Of a stretch of 42,827 nucleotides of DNA, positions 8,174-16,724 are shown piece after piece; position 1 is the first letter of the stretch, and every line of letters begins with the position of its first letter. Made by a program: the position numbers and the translations under genes. The notes under the pieces were generated by a model. That model made no database searches and was not told where the DNA came from. It was given only the letters and a program-made list of their open reading frames with translations. Origin of the DNA: an uncultured Verrucomicrobiales bacterium (lineage in GTDB: Bacteria; Verrucomicrobiota; Verrucomicrobiia; Limisphaerales; Palsa-1400); contig CAIYOY010000037.1 of the NCBI GenBank assembly GCA_903927905.1, positions 1-42,827 on the forward strand, written 5' to 3'.

Positions 8174-9020
8174 ATGCAATCTGTGCTTCGCCTAAACACC
8201 TTTAATCAACAACATCCGTTTTGGAATTTTCTGTGGGAAATAACTGAACCCAAAGTGGTGAATGATGTAATTCCTGCCTTGGAAAAGCGTAAAGAAGTTA
8301 TCAAAAGAAGACTCGAACGAGTTCGCCCTCCAGAGTTGGTCGGCTTAGAAGAGGCGGCAAAACCCGTAATAGAAAAACGATTGGAAAGAGATTTAAGGGA
8401 CATCGAAAGCTCACTGGACAAACTTAAAAAATACACAAAAAAAGACTTCATTTCTGAGCTTGAGCGACAAATTGCATCAGCCATGTATGTTTGTCGGAAC
8501 TTTCTCCCAATTGGCGTTGTTAGAGACGAAAAATATGACCAAAAAGGGGCGTTTAATAATTTGGAAGAATTCAATACTATTAGTTATGAACTGACAGCAC
8601 TTGCCGGGCTCGTTGTTTTCGCGGCCAGCAGTCTCCGAGCAGTTTTTGAAAGCATAATTTATATCGGGCCTCTTCGAGATTATCCTGAACGTCATTACAT
8701 TTTTAGCGGTAATTTGGCCAAACATGTTGGCAAGTCGGGAAAAATGGTTCCAGATGTTTTGTTTAAAAGCGATGATCTTGTAAAGCAGGTGAACCTTCAA
8801 CTCGAATCATTTGGACTTGGGTAGCCAACATCTTATTTTAAGGCTTCAAAGGCTGGTTCGCCAGGGCAAGCTATCTCCGCAAGATGTTTCGGTTATTTAT
8901 GTCGACCGTCAAAACGGCGGTTCCAATTGCGTCGAGCTTCGTCTGGATAAAAGTGGTGATTTTATCGACAAATGGCCGCAAGGTTTTTTTGAGGAAGGAT
9001 ACAACGAGGTGTTTTCTTAG
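8174..9020 (+). pseudogene. Remnant of AAA family ATPase (DUF3696-like)
   Basis: Two overlapping frames carry pieces of one protein. The first (to 8824) has a Lys/Glu-rich helical region and then IYIGPLRDYPERHYIFSGN and VNLQLESFGLG. The second (from about 8811) continues with GSQHLILRLQRLVRQGKLSP, IYVDRQNGGSN and FIDKWPQGFFEEGYNEVF, the characteristic C-terminus of OLD/RecF-like ATPases with a DUF3696 tail. The N-terminal Walker A part is missing, as is the whole Walker B/signature region between LGLG and the H-loop-like SQHL, so an internal deletion has fused the frames. The product cannot be an active ATPase. The DNA is clearly more AT-rich than the flanks. A companion gene begins 1 bp after the stop. 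The family call rests on remembered consensus and needs a profile search. Confidence 0.75.
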
Positions 9021-9021
9021 T

Positions 9022-10035
9022 ATGCTTCTTCAAACTTCAATATCACCCAAATTGCTGGAAGAGGTGCCTGCTGACGTATTCGCACAAAAACTTTTTTGCA
9101 ATCTTTGGTTAGGATTGCTTTTTGATTTGGCAGAAAGTTGCGTTTTGATTTTACCAACAAACCATTCTAGCAGTCGTGATTATATGTTGGCTGTTTCTAA
9201 TTGGCCGACAAAATATCAAAAGCGGGCGCAAGAATTGGTTGCTATTTTACACCAACGCCATCGGTTCATTCCCTCCCCAAACCCATATTCCTCAACTGCA
9301 ACTTGTGCGTCTAATGATTGCCAATCGTTTGTTGACGTAAGTTTGGCGAATTTAGAAACCTTTCATTTTTCTACAGAGAGATGTTCGGGATGCCCCAACA
9401 TTTCTACTTTATCTTATCCCTCAATTGAAGCACTAGAATATTTTATTTCTGATTTTTCTCGTCGCAGGCGAATGGACATTTCACGAGTGCTAGCCGATGG
9501 CGAATGGACACGTTCTGATTTTGAAGCCAAGATTTTGAAACCGGTGTTCGCCACGGCAAAACACGTTAAGATTTATGATAGATACATTGGGAGAACATCT
9601 CTGGGCGCCAATTATAAACAAACAATTGAGTGGATTGTAAGTGTTTTCCAAAGTGTTGGCGGAGGTACAAGAGGGGGGGTGTTTGAGATTTATAGTGGTA
9701 TAAAAAACACGCCAAACGCTAGCATGAGACGCCGCATTAAAACAGAAATGCAGACTTTTGCTACGCAACTACAAGCTGCGACAGGGGTAGCTGTGCAAAT
9801 AATTTTAAAAAGTGAATCGAGTTCTGCACAATGTCCTCATGGACGGTACCTTGTGACCGATCAAGTTTCTGTATTAATCGATCGCGGGTTTGATCTTTTG
9901 TGGGATGATGCAAAAATGTTCGGTGTTGGCCTTAATCCAACTGTTGATCCAAGGCCCATTCGAGATGTAGCTGTTATTATGTGCAACTCTTGTCATAGCG
10001 TTGACGCACAAACTAGATCGTTGCCAGCTTTTTGA
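9022..10035 (+). CDS. Effector-like protein with MITD1-type PLD-like C-terminal domain
   Basis: I use the ATG at 9022, one base after the stop of the ATPase remnant; the longer ORF from 8884 only reads the ATPase 3' end out of frame. The product has 337 residues. Residues about 1-160 are not recognised and include scattered Cys (CASNDC, CSGCP). Residues about 175-320 resemble the phospholipase-D-like C-terminal domain of MITD1 (MIT_C): HVKIYDRYIG, then VSVFQ/GGVFEIYSGI, a Q/L-rich helix, VAVQIILKSE, then the key PHGRYLVTDQVSVLIDRGFDLL. This parallels the MITD1 pattern of HDR followed by an IGRGLD motif. The frame looks intact although its ATPase partner is gutted. Base composition is AT-rich, unlike the neighbours, suggesting horizontal acquisition. 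A defence or nucleic-acid/lipid-targeting role is inference. Confidence 0.65.
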   Translation: MLLQTSISPKLLEEVPADVFAQKLFCNLWLGLLFDLAESCVLILPTNHSSSRDYMLAVSNWPTKYQKRAQELVAILHQRHRFIPSPNPYSSTATCASNDCQSFVDVSLANLETFHFSTERCSGCPNISTLSYPSIEALEYFISDFSRRRRMDISRVLADGEWTRSDFEAKILKPVFATAKHVKIYDRYIGRTSLGANYKQTIEWIVSVFQSVGGGTRGGVFEIYSGIKNTPNASMRRRIKTEMQTFATQLQAATGVAVQIILKSESSSAQCPHGRYLVTDQVSVLIDRGFDLLWDDAKMFGVGLNPTVDPRPIRDVAVIMCNSCHSVDAQTRSLPAF

Positions 10036-10043
10036 GTAAACAA

Positions 10044-10100
10044 CTCGTGTTCCCCCGGCTTCTTCACCGGCATCGTGTGCATCGGATGGCTGTGGAGAAA
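10044..10100 (-). pseudogene. Fragment matching the 3' end of lpdA
   Basis: On the minus strand this reads NFLHSHPMHTMPVKKPGEHE. The true lpdA C-terminus 250 bp away ends VFYGHPTHTMPTKKREE. The shared HPxHTMPxKK and about 80% base identity over about 40 bp suggest a relic of a second lpd-like gene or a partial duplication. No homology is visible further upstream in this frame. It abuts the right edge of the AT-rich module. Confidence 0.65.
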
Positions 10101-10240
10101 GTTGAGAGTTTTTTTGGTTGATCGTCAAAAGCACTTCCTCCTTCGCTCTGATGCTACGGCGAGACAGGTGGCGAATAGCAGATAGCCGATAGAAAAAAAG
10201 ACACGACACCTCTCCTCAATGGTTAGTACGGCTGGTTTCT

Positions 10241-10280
10241 GCACCGCTCGCGGTGCTCTCTCCCCATCAGATGCGGAGAG
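10241..10280. terminator. Paired hairpins downstream of lpdA
   Basis: Two hairpins are adjacent: GCACCG-CTCG-CGGTGC (10241-10256) and ctctccccatc/gatgcggagag (10258-10280, one mismatch). They lie 11-50 bp past the lpdA stop on its downstream side. No T-run follows on either strand, so this may be a processing or REP-like structure and not a true intrinsic terminator. Confidence 0.4.
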
Positions 10281-10290
10281 GAAGGGGGCG

Positions 10291-11715
10291 TCACTCCTCC
10301 CGCTTCTTCGTCGGCATTGTATGAGTCGGATGGCCGTAGAAGACTTCGGCGGCTTCCATCAGGGTTTCGGAAAGGGTCGGGTGCGGGTGGACGGATTCGG
10401 CGAGGTCGCGGGCGGTGGCGCCCATTTCGATGGCCACTACTGCTTCGGCGATCAGTTCGCCGGCGCCGTGGCCAACGATGCCGACGCCGAGGATGCGCTC
10501 GGTTTCGGGGCAGATAATTAATTTGGTGAGGCCGTCGGTGCGGTCGTAGGTCAGGGCGCGACCGGAGGCGCCCCAGGGGAATTTGGCGACTTCGACGGTG
10601 ATGTTTTTGGCTTTGGCTTCGGCTTCGGTCAGGCCGGCCCAGGCGACTTCGGGATCGGTGAAGACGACGGCGGGGATGATCACGCCGCTGGTGGTGCTGT
10701 TTTCGCCGACGATGGTTTCGACGGCGACACGGGCTTCTTTGGAAGCTTTGTGCGCGAGGAGAACGCCGCCCGCAATGTCGCCGATGGCCATGATGGCGGG
10801 GTCGGCGGTTTCTTGTTTGTCGTTTACTTTGATGAAGCCTTTTTCGTCCTGCTCGACTTTGGTGTTTTCAAGGCCGAGATCCTGGCAGCGGGGGACGCGG
10901 CCGACGGAGACGAGGACGCGATCGAAAAATTCTTCTTTATCCACTTTGTCCGGGCCCTGGGTGACGACGCGGATTTTTTTGCCCTTGGTGGACATTTGCG
11001 TGACCTTGGTTTTGAAACGAAGTTCTTTGAAATGTTTTTCGGCGTATTTCAAAACCGGGCGGGCGAGATCAGGATCGGCCCCGGCGAGGATGGTGTCCAT
11101 GAATTCCACGACGGTGACTTTGCTGCCGAGGTTGGAATAGACGGTGCCGAGTTCCATGCCGATGTAGCCGCCGCCGATGACGAGGAGGTCTTCGGGAATC
11201 TCTTCGACTTCGAGGGCTTCGGTGGAAGTCATGACGCGCGGGTTGCCGAGGTCGAAGGCCTTGGGCAAGGCCGCGCTGGAGCCGACGGCAACGATGGCTT
11301 TTTCGAAATTGACGAATTGCTGACCTTCGGCGGTTTCGACGCGGAGGGTTTGCGAGCCTTCAAAATAGCCGCGACCGGTCAGGACCTGGATGCCGCGTTT
11401 TTTGGCGAGGAAAGCGACGCCGCCGGAAAGTTTTTCGACGATGCTGTTTTTCCAGGCGCGAAGTTTGTCGAGTTCGACCTTGGGTTCGCCGAAGGAGATG
11501 CCGCGATGGGCGCCTTCTTTGGCCTGAACCAACATGCCGGTGGCATAAAGGAGGGCCTTGGAAGGGATGCAGCCGCGATTGAGGCAGACGCCGCCGAGTT
11601 TTTTGTCCTGCTCGATGAGGAGAACTTTTTTGCCGAGGTCGGCGGCGTAAAAGGCAGCGGCATATCCGCCGGGGCCGGCACCGAGAACAACGATTTCTGT
11701 TTTAATTGGGTCCAT
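10291..11715 (-). CDS. lpdA: Dihydrolipoyl dehydrogenase (E3)
   Basis: This FAD enzyme reoxidises dihydrolipoamide on E2 subunits with NAD+, serving pyruvate dehydrogenase and similar complexes in the cytoplasm. The 474-residue product has the FAD-binding motif GAGPGGYAAAFYAADLG and the redox-active disulfide GGVCLNRGCIPSKALL near residue 47. It also has a second dinucleotide fold GGGYIGMELGTVYSNLG, the FAD motif IMAIGDIAGG, and the catalytic His-Glu region VHPHPTLSET. The start ATG at 11715 follows only a weak AGAAAG. It lies on the same strand as aceE and aceF but is separated from them by a secreted cytochrome/pentapeptide gene pair of about 4.6 kb. No lipoyl domain is fused to it. The assignment is secure. 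Confidence 0.97.
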   Translation of the reverse strand: MDPIKTEIVVLGAGPGGYAAAFYAADLGKKVLLIEQDKKLGGVCLNRGCIPSKALLYATGMLVQAKEGAHRGISFGEPKVELDKLRAWKNSIVEKLSGGVAFLAKKRGIQVLTGRGYFEGSQTLRVETAEGQQFVNFEKAIVAVGSSAALPKAFDLGNPRVMTSTEALEVEEIPEDLLVIGGGYIGMELGTVYSNLGSKVTVVEFMDTILAGADPDLARPVLKYAEKHFKELRFKTKVTQMSTKGKKIRVVTQGPDKVDKEEFFDRVLVSVGRVPRCQDLGLENTKVEQDEKGFIKVNDKQETADPAIMAIGDIAGGVLLAHKASKEARVAVETIVGENSTTSGVIIPAVVFTDPEVAWAGLTEAEAKAKNITVEVAKFPWGASGRALTYDRTDGLTKLIICPETERILGVGIVGHGAGELIAEAVVAIEMGATARDLAESVHPHPTLSETLMEAAEVFYGHPTHTMPTKKREE

Positions 11716-11831
11716 TGCGTATGTCTTTCTAAAAAATCAGCTTGAACCATCTTAAGAACGGCAGGGCAGACTTGCAACAATTCTTCCAAGGATTGACTTT
11801 TTTAAAGAAGGTCTTCACCCGCTCGCAATCT

Positions 11832-13157
11832 TTAAAAATTCCGAATGGAGCCGTTGGGCATGATGGTGTTGTTGAAAACAGCTCCTGAGAAATTGGCCCC
11901 GTTGGTCGTGGCATTACGCAGATTGGCTCCCGTAAAGTCGGCTGACGTAAAGACTGCTTGAGTAAGGTCGGCATTGGTCAATACGGCCCCGAAGAAATCA
12001 CAACCGCTACAATTGGCTTTTTTCAGGCTGGCCCCGCCAAAGTTGGCCGTTTCAAAAACCGAGGACGAACAAACCGTGTTGCTGAGATTCGCACCGGACA
12101 AATTTGCCCCGAGCAAAAGAATTGAACTCAAGTCCGACCCATGGAGGTCACGACCCGCTCCGAAATTTTGATTAAGAATCTGCCAAACCAGCCGCGACTT
12201 GGAATCTATGACCGTGGAACCATCCAGCAGCGCATTACGAAAATCAACAAACCGCAGGTTGGCATTGCTGAAATTTGCGCCGCGCAGATCGGCGGTCCGC
12301 AAATCGCTGGCGCTAAAATCAGAGCCACTCAATTTGGCCCCGGAGAATCCAGCCCCGATCAAAGATGCGAAACTTAGGTCGGTGTTGGTTAGGACGGCAT
12401 TGGTCGCCCCCTGATTCACGATTTGCCATATCAGCCTGGGCTTTGGATCAATCAACGTGTCCGAATCAAGTTTCATCCCTTTGTAAATCGCAAAATCGAG
12501 GCTCGCCCCGGTCAAAATCGCGGAGCTAAAATCCGCCCCGGACAAATCGGCATTAGACAGGTCGGCGTCCTCGAAGTTTCCGAAACTCGCGTCCGCACCG
12601 CTCAAGTCGGCCCCCGCAAACACAGCTTGAAAAGCAAGAGCGTCGAAAAAACTGGCTTGAGTCACGGTGGCATCGGAAAAATCGGCCTGCCGCAAATCGG
12701 CTCCGCCAAAATCGGCCCCGGACAAATCGGCCTGAATAAAGCTGCTGCCCAAGAGATTTGCCCCAAAAAAATCAGCCCCGGCCAATTGACCAAAGGCCAG
12801 TTGAATCTGGTCCATTTGGGCATACTCCAGATTGATTATAGACTGCACGCGATAAAAGCTGCGGTTTGAATTGGAATCTGAAAAGACCACCAATTGGTTC
12901 AACGTCGGGGCGAATAATTCACCAACCGGCGTCCACGTCAACAAATCAGCGCTGCGTTCAACCTGGAACGTGGGCACGATCAAAAAATCTCCAAGCGGAG
13001 TGGCGGCCTGTGCTTTCCAAGCAAGGGCAATTTGATTCCGGTTGGTGGGTATCAGGCCAAGGGTAAAGGCACGCTGGGCCTGGGCGGTAAAATGGCCGCA
13101 AACCACGACGGTGGCAGCCAGAAGCAAAACTAAATTGTTATAGGGGCGGGATTTCAT
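11832..13157 (-). CDS. Secreted pentapeptide-repeat protein
   Basis: The 441-residue protein begins with a signal peptide (about residues 1-28, ending AQAQ). Residues about 34-107 form a small domain with FQVERSADLLTWTPVGE and RSFYRVQ, similar to the tail of the upstream gene product. From about residue 112 to the end, nearly every fifth residue follows the A(D/N)LxX pattern (LSGADFGGADLRQADFSDA), in two or three blocks interrupted by WQIxNQ segments. Such repeats form a right-handed quadrilateral beta-helix. Its start overlaps the stop of the propeller-cytochrome gene by four bases (ATGA), so the two are translationally coupled and probably act together outside the cytoplasm. Molecular function is unknown; gyrase-protection proteins share the fold but lack signal peptides. 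Confidence 0.85.
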   Translation of the reverse strand: MKSRPYNNLVLLLAATVVVCGHFTAQAQRAFTLGLIPTNRNQIALAWKAQAATPLGDFLIVPTFQVERSADLLTWTPVGELFAPTLNQLVVFSDSNSNRSFYRVQSIINLEYAQMDQIQLAFGQLAGADFFGANLLGSSFIQADLSGADFGGADLRQADFSDATVTQASFFDALAFQAVFAGADLSGADASFGNFEDADLSNADLSGADFSSAILTGASLDFAIYKGMKLDSDTLIDPKPRLIWQIVNQGATNAVLTNTDLSFASLIGAGFSGAKLSGSDFSASDLRTADLRGANFSNANLRFVDFRNALLDGSTVIDSKSRLVWQILNQNFGAGRDLHGSDLSSILLLGANLSGANLSNTVCSSSVFETANFGGASLKKANCSGCDFFGAVLTNADLTQAVFTSADFTGANLRNATTNGANFSGAVFNNTIMPNGSIRNF

Positions 13158-16100
13158 GGCAGTGCTCGCACGCGATAAAACCGGCTACCGTTAGTCACGG
13201 CTGGATCAATCAGCAGGCTGAGGGTGTTAGTCGCCGTGATAACTGCGGGCCAATCAATCCAGGCCGGATCATTCAGATTGTTTTTATATTGCACGCGATA
13301 AATCAGCCCCGGAATGGAATTCCAGCCGATCAACATTCCACCGCTGTTGAAGGAGGCGCTGGCCCCCAGATCGGCCGCTGTAATGGTGAAGGTCTTTTGA
13401 TCACTCTTGTTGGGAGTTCCATGGTCGGTTACGACAACCGTGACCGTGTTGGTAAGGACTCCGGGCGGTCCGGTTGGAATCCAGTTGAACAGCCCGCTGA
13501 CCGGATCGATCGCAGCCCCAGGCGGCGAGTTGCCGGCCAGGCTAAAGGTTAAAATCTGAGCTGGGATATCGTCATCCACTGCGGTGAAATTCAAGGTCAA
13601 TAAATGTCCTTTAAGAGCAGCGACGGAAATTGGGACCACTCCCAACCTGGGTGGAGTGTTGGTGGCCAGGGAGAGAGGGTTGGCTGGATCAGAGCCGAAA
13701 TCAAGTTCATCGCGATCCAGATAACCATCAGCATCCCGGTCAATTCCAAGGCGTCTACCGGAGCCGCCCGGCACAATGGTATAAGTTTGCTCCGCGCCAT
13801 CCGCTGCCAGTGATCGCAACGAACTTGCCGTTTCTGACTCTGACTGGCGGTCGGAAAGAAATTTTCCCGTCGTTCGGTCATAAAACCATCCGCGTGGAAT
13901 CCCGGCCTTGAAGCCTTTGACCACCAGGTCCACCCCGCTGGCACTGGAATTAGCCAATGAAATCATGCTGTCAATTAATGGCACAGTGGCCGGATTTTTG
14001 ATGGTGATCTGGCGCCCCACTGCAGCCGGCGTGTCCAGGCTCGCCACTCCCGGAGCATGATTGGGATCCGTGACCGTTCCTCCGGTCAGGGCCGAACCAG
14101 AGCCCGAAAGCGACAGCACAAAGGACACCAGATCGGCGGTGGCTTGATCATCGGTCACGCCGAACCCATCCTGGATGAAGCGAACCAGGGAATCCACGCT
14201 GCCATCATGGCTGAACCCGAACCCAGCCCGGCTATTGGTGTGCATCAGATCCAGGCCGAATTTATCCGCCATGTTGCGCAACTGCGGAACTTTGAATGGC
14301 AATTGAGCGGAACGCTCCAGTTCAATCGAAGCGATATGATGCGCGGAATTGGTCGCGAGCGGCACGCTTACCCATTGCGATCCGATGAATTGCCGGTCGC
14401 TCCCCAAACCCGTGGGGATGGTATGGCAAGTGGTGCAGACATTGGCCAGTTGTGGAATGGAAGCATTCGGCAGGCGAAATAAATTCTGGCCGGACTGGGG
14501 ATTTCCGTTGCTCAATTGGGTTCCAGCCGGGGAAGCTCCCCGACCGAGGGCAAAGAAGCCCGGGAGAGGAAGATTGGTCGTCAAAGAATTATCAAATTGT
14601 CGGAAAGGGTTTGGCGGGAAGCGGACGGTCGCCAAAAAACTCTTGAACTCGGCCATTTCGTTGGTCGCCAGTCCGCTTGTCGCCGCCTGCAAATTAGTGA
14701 ACGTGCTGTCGAATTGCTCAATGCTGTCGCGGTCGCCGCGCCAGTGAAAGGGTTCGTGGCCGATGATATCTTGCAAGGTCTGGGTGGTCATAGGGCCCTT
14801 CATCGGATGAAAATTATTCGTTGAGGCCGGAGAAAAAACAAAATTGATGTTGGTGATCACCTTGGCCACATCGGTGGGATCACCCAAGTCCCACGCCAAC
14901 CGGTCAAAACGGGTATCCACATGGCACGAGGCACAAGCGAGTTGACCCAGGCCGGAAGTCTGATGGGTGTTATAAAGATGCCGGCGCCCGGCGTTTATCA
15001 CCGGCGGGGTAGGATCAAAAAACGGATGTGTATCCACCACTTTTTCCGCCGTGAGGTCAACGCTGGTAACACTGCCTTCAAACCGGTTGTAGATATACAA
15101 CCGATTGCGGGCCTCGTCCAAGGCCAGTCCCGTCGGGCCTCGCCCAAGATCAATCGAGGGATTTAAACCCACGCGATTTCCATTCGCGTCAATTATCACC
15201 AGATTATCAGACCCCAATCCGGTGACATAACCACGCGTGCCCGCCGAATTCCAGACGATTCCGCGAGGATCCCCAATAGATTTGTTGCGTTCGGCCATCG
15301 AAACCTGGCGCGTCTGATAGGTCAGATGCGGATTCAAGTCTGAAACCACGCTGGTCAAATCCGACGGGTTTACTTGCGCGAGGTTTACCCGAATAAAGAT
15401 CCCTTGCAAGACGGGTTGGAACCGGAGGTTATTGAGAGCATCCGTGCCAATCACGCTGACCGTTCCTGAAGCCGGGTTGACCGCGAGCGCCATGCAGATG
15501 TTCATCAAGCCGGTGGCATAATGGATGGACAGGTTTGCTGTGTCAACTACTGCCAAATCATGATCCGGCAGATCCCATCCTGGAATGCGCCCGGTAAAAG
15601 CAGCATTGGTCCCCCGAATATATTCGGTCCAATCCCCCGAATTGTCGTCCATCCAGCGGTTGGCGCTGTTTTTTTTCACGATTAGTCCCACCCGTGGCGG
15701 TGGATTGGTAATGACCGGATTGATCAGCGGAATAAAATTGGTCCCTGCGTTAGGCGGTGGATTCAGCCCAAGAGACGGTGCATTGGGGAAATTGACCGGA
15801 CTCGGACGGGGCAGCCCCTGCGAAATACCCGGGCCAATAATCGTGGAGGCGTTGCCGGATTCAAATATGGCCACATAAACTTTCGACCCATCTGGGCTGA
15901 CATCCATCGCCCGCGGGCGATTTCCGTCTATGGCCAGATTTGTGGTCAGGAGCAGGCTGGCCGGATCAAAAACCTGAACCAGATTTGGTTGACCGCAGGA
16001 AATGTAAGCCCGTGGCGGCGAGCTGGCAAAGACCACGTCGGAAGGCTCGTTTGAAGTGGTTAGCGTATTGAACACCCGCTGGCTCGGCACATCAATGATG

Positions 16101-16408
16101 CTGACCGAATCTGAAATATAATTGACAACCCATGCTTCCGAAGCGGTGCGAAAACGCACGGTCACCGGATCAAGCCCGACCGGAATGCTGCCTTTGGCCA
16201 CTGGAATTCCCGAAGTGACATCAAACAGTTCCAGTCGATTATCGGGCAGATTACAAACGGCCAGAGTGTTGCCATCCGGACTCAAGGCCACCGGATGCAC
16301 CGGGATCGTTTCCCAATTAAAAAAATTGGTGGTATTAATTTGACCGTGCCCGTTGCCCGGCCAAAAAATAAGCGCCACCGCCGCGATGATGAAAAGTTTT
16401 TTTCTCAC
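13154..16408 (-). CDS. Secreted beta-propeller / di-haem cytochrome c protein
   Basis: A 1084-residue exported protein. Residues 1-22 are a signal peptide (MRKKLFIIAAVALIFWPGNGHG). Residues about 30-460 contain YVTN-type propeller repeats (HPVALSPDGNTLAV, PRAMDVSPDGSKVYVA, GPTGLALDEARNRLYIYN). Two c-type haem sites follow: CASCH near residue 490 and CTTCH near residue 656, within a cytochrome-c-peroxidase/MauG-like layout with GHEPFHWRGDR between them. After that come a calcium-binding-like DRDADGYLDRDE stretch, a cadherin/Ig-like domain (LTLNFTAVDDD to VVVTDHG) and a C-terminal module ending GSRFYRVRALP. It likely works in the periplasm or on the cell surface in electron transfer or oxidation of a large substrate; the substrate is unknown. 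It lies between aceF and lpdA with a 316-bp gap upstream, so it probably has its own promoter. Confidence 0.85.
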   Translation of the reverse strand: MRKKLFIIAAVALIFWPGNGHGQINTTNFFNWETIPVHPVALSPDGNTLAVCNLPDNRLELFDVTSGIPVAKGSIPVGLDPVTVRFRTASEAWVVNYISDSVSIIDVPSQRVFNTLTTSNEPSDVVFASSPPRAYISCGQPNLVQVFDPASLLLTTNLAIDGNRPRAMDVSPDGSKVYVAIFESGNASTIIGPGISQGLPRPSPVNFPNAPSLGLNPPPNAGTNFIPLINPVITNPPPRVGLIVKKNSANRWMDDNSGDWTEYIRGTNAAFTGRIPGWDLPDHDLAVVDTANLSIHYATGLMNICMALAVNPASGTVSVIGTDALNNLRFQPVLQGIFIRVNLAQVNPSDLTSVVSDLNPHLTYQTRQVSMAERNKSIGDPRGIVWNSAGTRGYVTGLGSDNLVIIDANGNRVGLNPSIDLGRGPTGLALDEARNRLYIYNRFEGSVTSVDLTAEKVVDTHPFFDPTPPVINAGRRHLYNTHQTSGLGQLACASCHVDTRFDRLAWDLGDPTDVAKVITNINFVFSPASTNNFHPMKGPMTTQTLQDIIGHEPFHWRGDRDSIEQFDSTFTNLQAATSGLATNEMAEFKSFLATVRFPPNPFRQFDNSLTTNLPLPGFFALGRGASPAGTQLSNGNPQSGQNLFRLPNASIPQLANVCTTCHTIPTGLGSDRQFIGSQWVSVPLATNSAHHIASIELERSAQLPFKVPQLRNMADKFGLDLMHTNSRAGFGFSHDGSVDSLVRFIQDGFGVTDDQATADLVSFVLSLSGSGSALTGGTVTDPNHAPGVASLDTPAAVGRQITIKNPATVPLIDSMISLANSSASGVDLVVKGFKAGIPRGWFYDRTTGKFLSDRQSESETASSLRSLAADGAEQTYTIVPGGSGRRLGIDRDADGYLDRDELDFGSDPANPLSLATNTPPRLGVVPISVAALKGHLLTLNFTAVDDDIPAQILTFSLAGNSPPGAAIDPVSGLFNWIPTGPPGVLTNTVTVVVTDHGTPNKSDQKTFTITAADLGASASFNSGGMLIGWNSIPGLIYRVQYKNNLNDPAWIDWPAVITATNTLSLLIDPAVTNGSRFYRVRALP

Positions 16409-16724
16409 GCCGGAAGCGGTGATAGCTAATACCGTGCCGTACGCGTATCAACCATTCACTGATCAAATGATTTGTTTGTAATGACCAACGGATTTCATGA
16501 TTTTTACTTTGCCGGCGGAAGATATTGACTCATTCCTTGGACTGGGAAACACGCGGCCATACTGCCTTAACTAAGAGCTAATCAACCTGGCAATGCGTGG
16601 ACGCCACTCGTGTCATATAAGATTCACGCAGGTCATCAAACGAAGTTGTCAAACCGTTTTACCTTGCCAGCCAAAGGCTTCGGACGACCCGATGGTGTGC
16701 GGTGATACGCACACCCCCTTCCCG
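16409..16724. other. 316-bp intergenic region between aceF and the cytochrome gene
   Basis: It should hold the promoter of the propeller-cytochrome gene (minus strand) and the end of the aceEF transcript. Only an 8-bp hairpin near 16694-16715 stands out. I see no gene, RNA or repeat in the rest. Confidence 0.5.
16694..16715 (-). terminator. Possible hairpin terminator after aceEF
   Basis: A perfect 8-bp stem GGTGTGCG / CGCACACC with a 6-base loop lies 9 bp past the aceF stop. No T-run follows on the minus strand, so intrinsic termination is uncertain; a factor-assisted end or 3'-end protection is possible. Confidence 0.45.

Noticed and set aside
8884-9021. Upstream part of the 383-aa companion ORF
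   Set aside because: It reads the ATPase C-terminus in the wrong frame; the ATG at 9022 follows the ATPase stop directly.
10750-11745. 331-aa plus-strand ORF opposite lpdA
   Set aside because: Shadow ORF of a GC-rich gene; low-complexity Phe/Asp/Gly composition and no family motifs.
12660-13157. Regular 15-bp periodicity considered as a CRISPR or tandem array
   Set aside because: It is the coding pattern of pentapeptide repeats; units vary and have no spacer structure.
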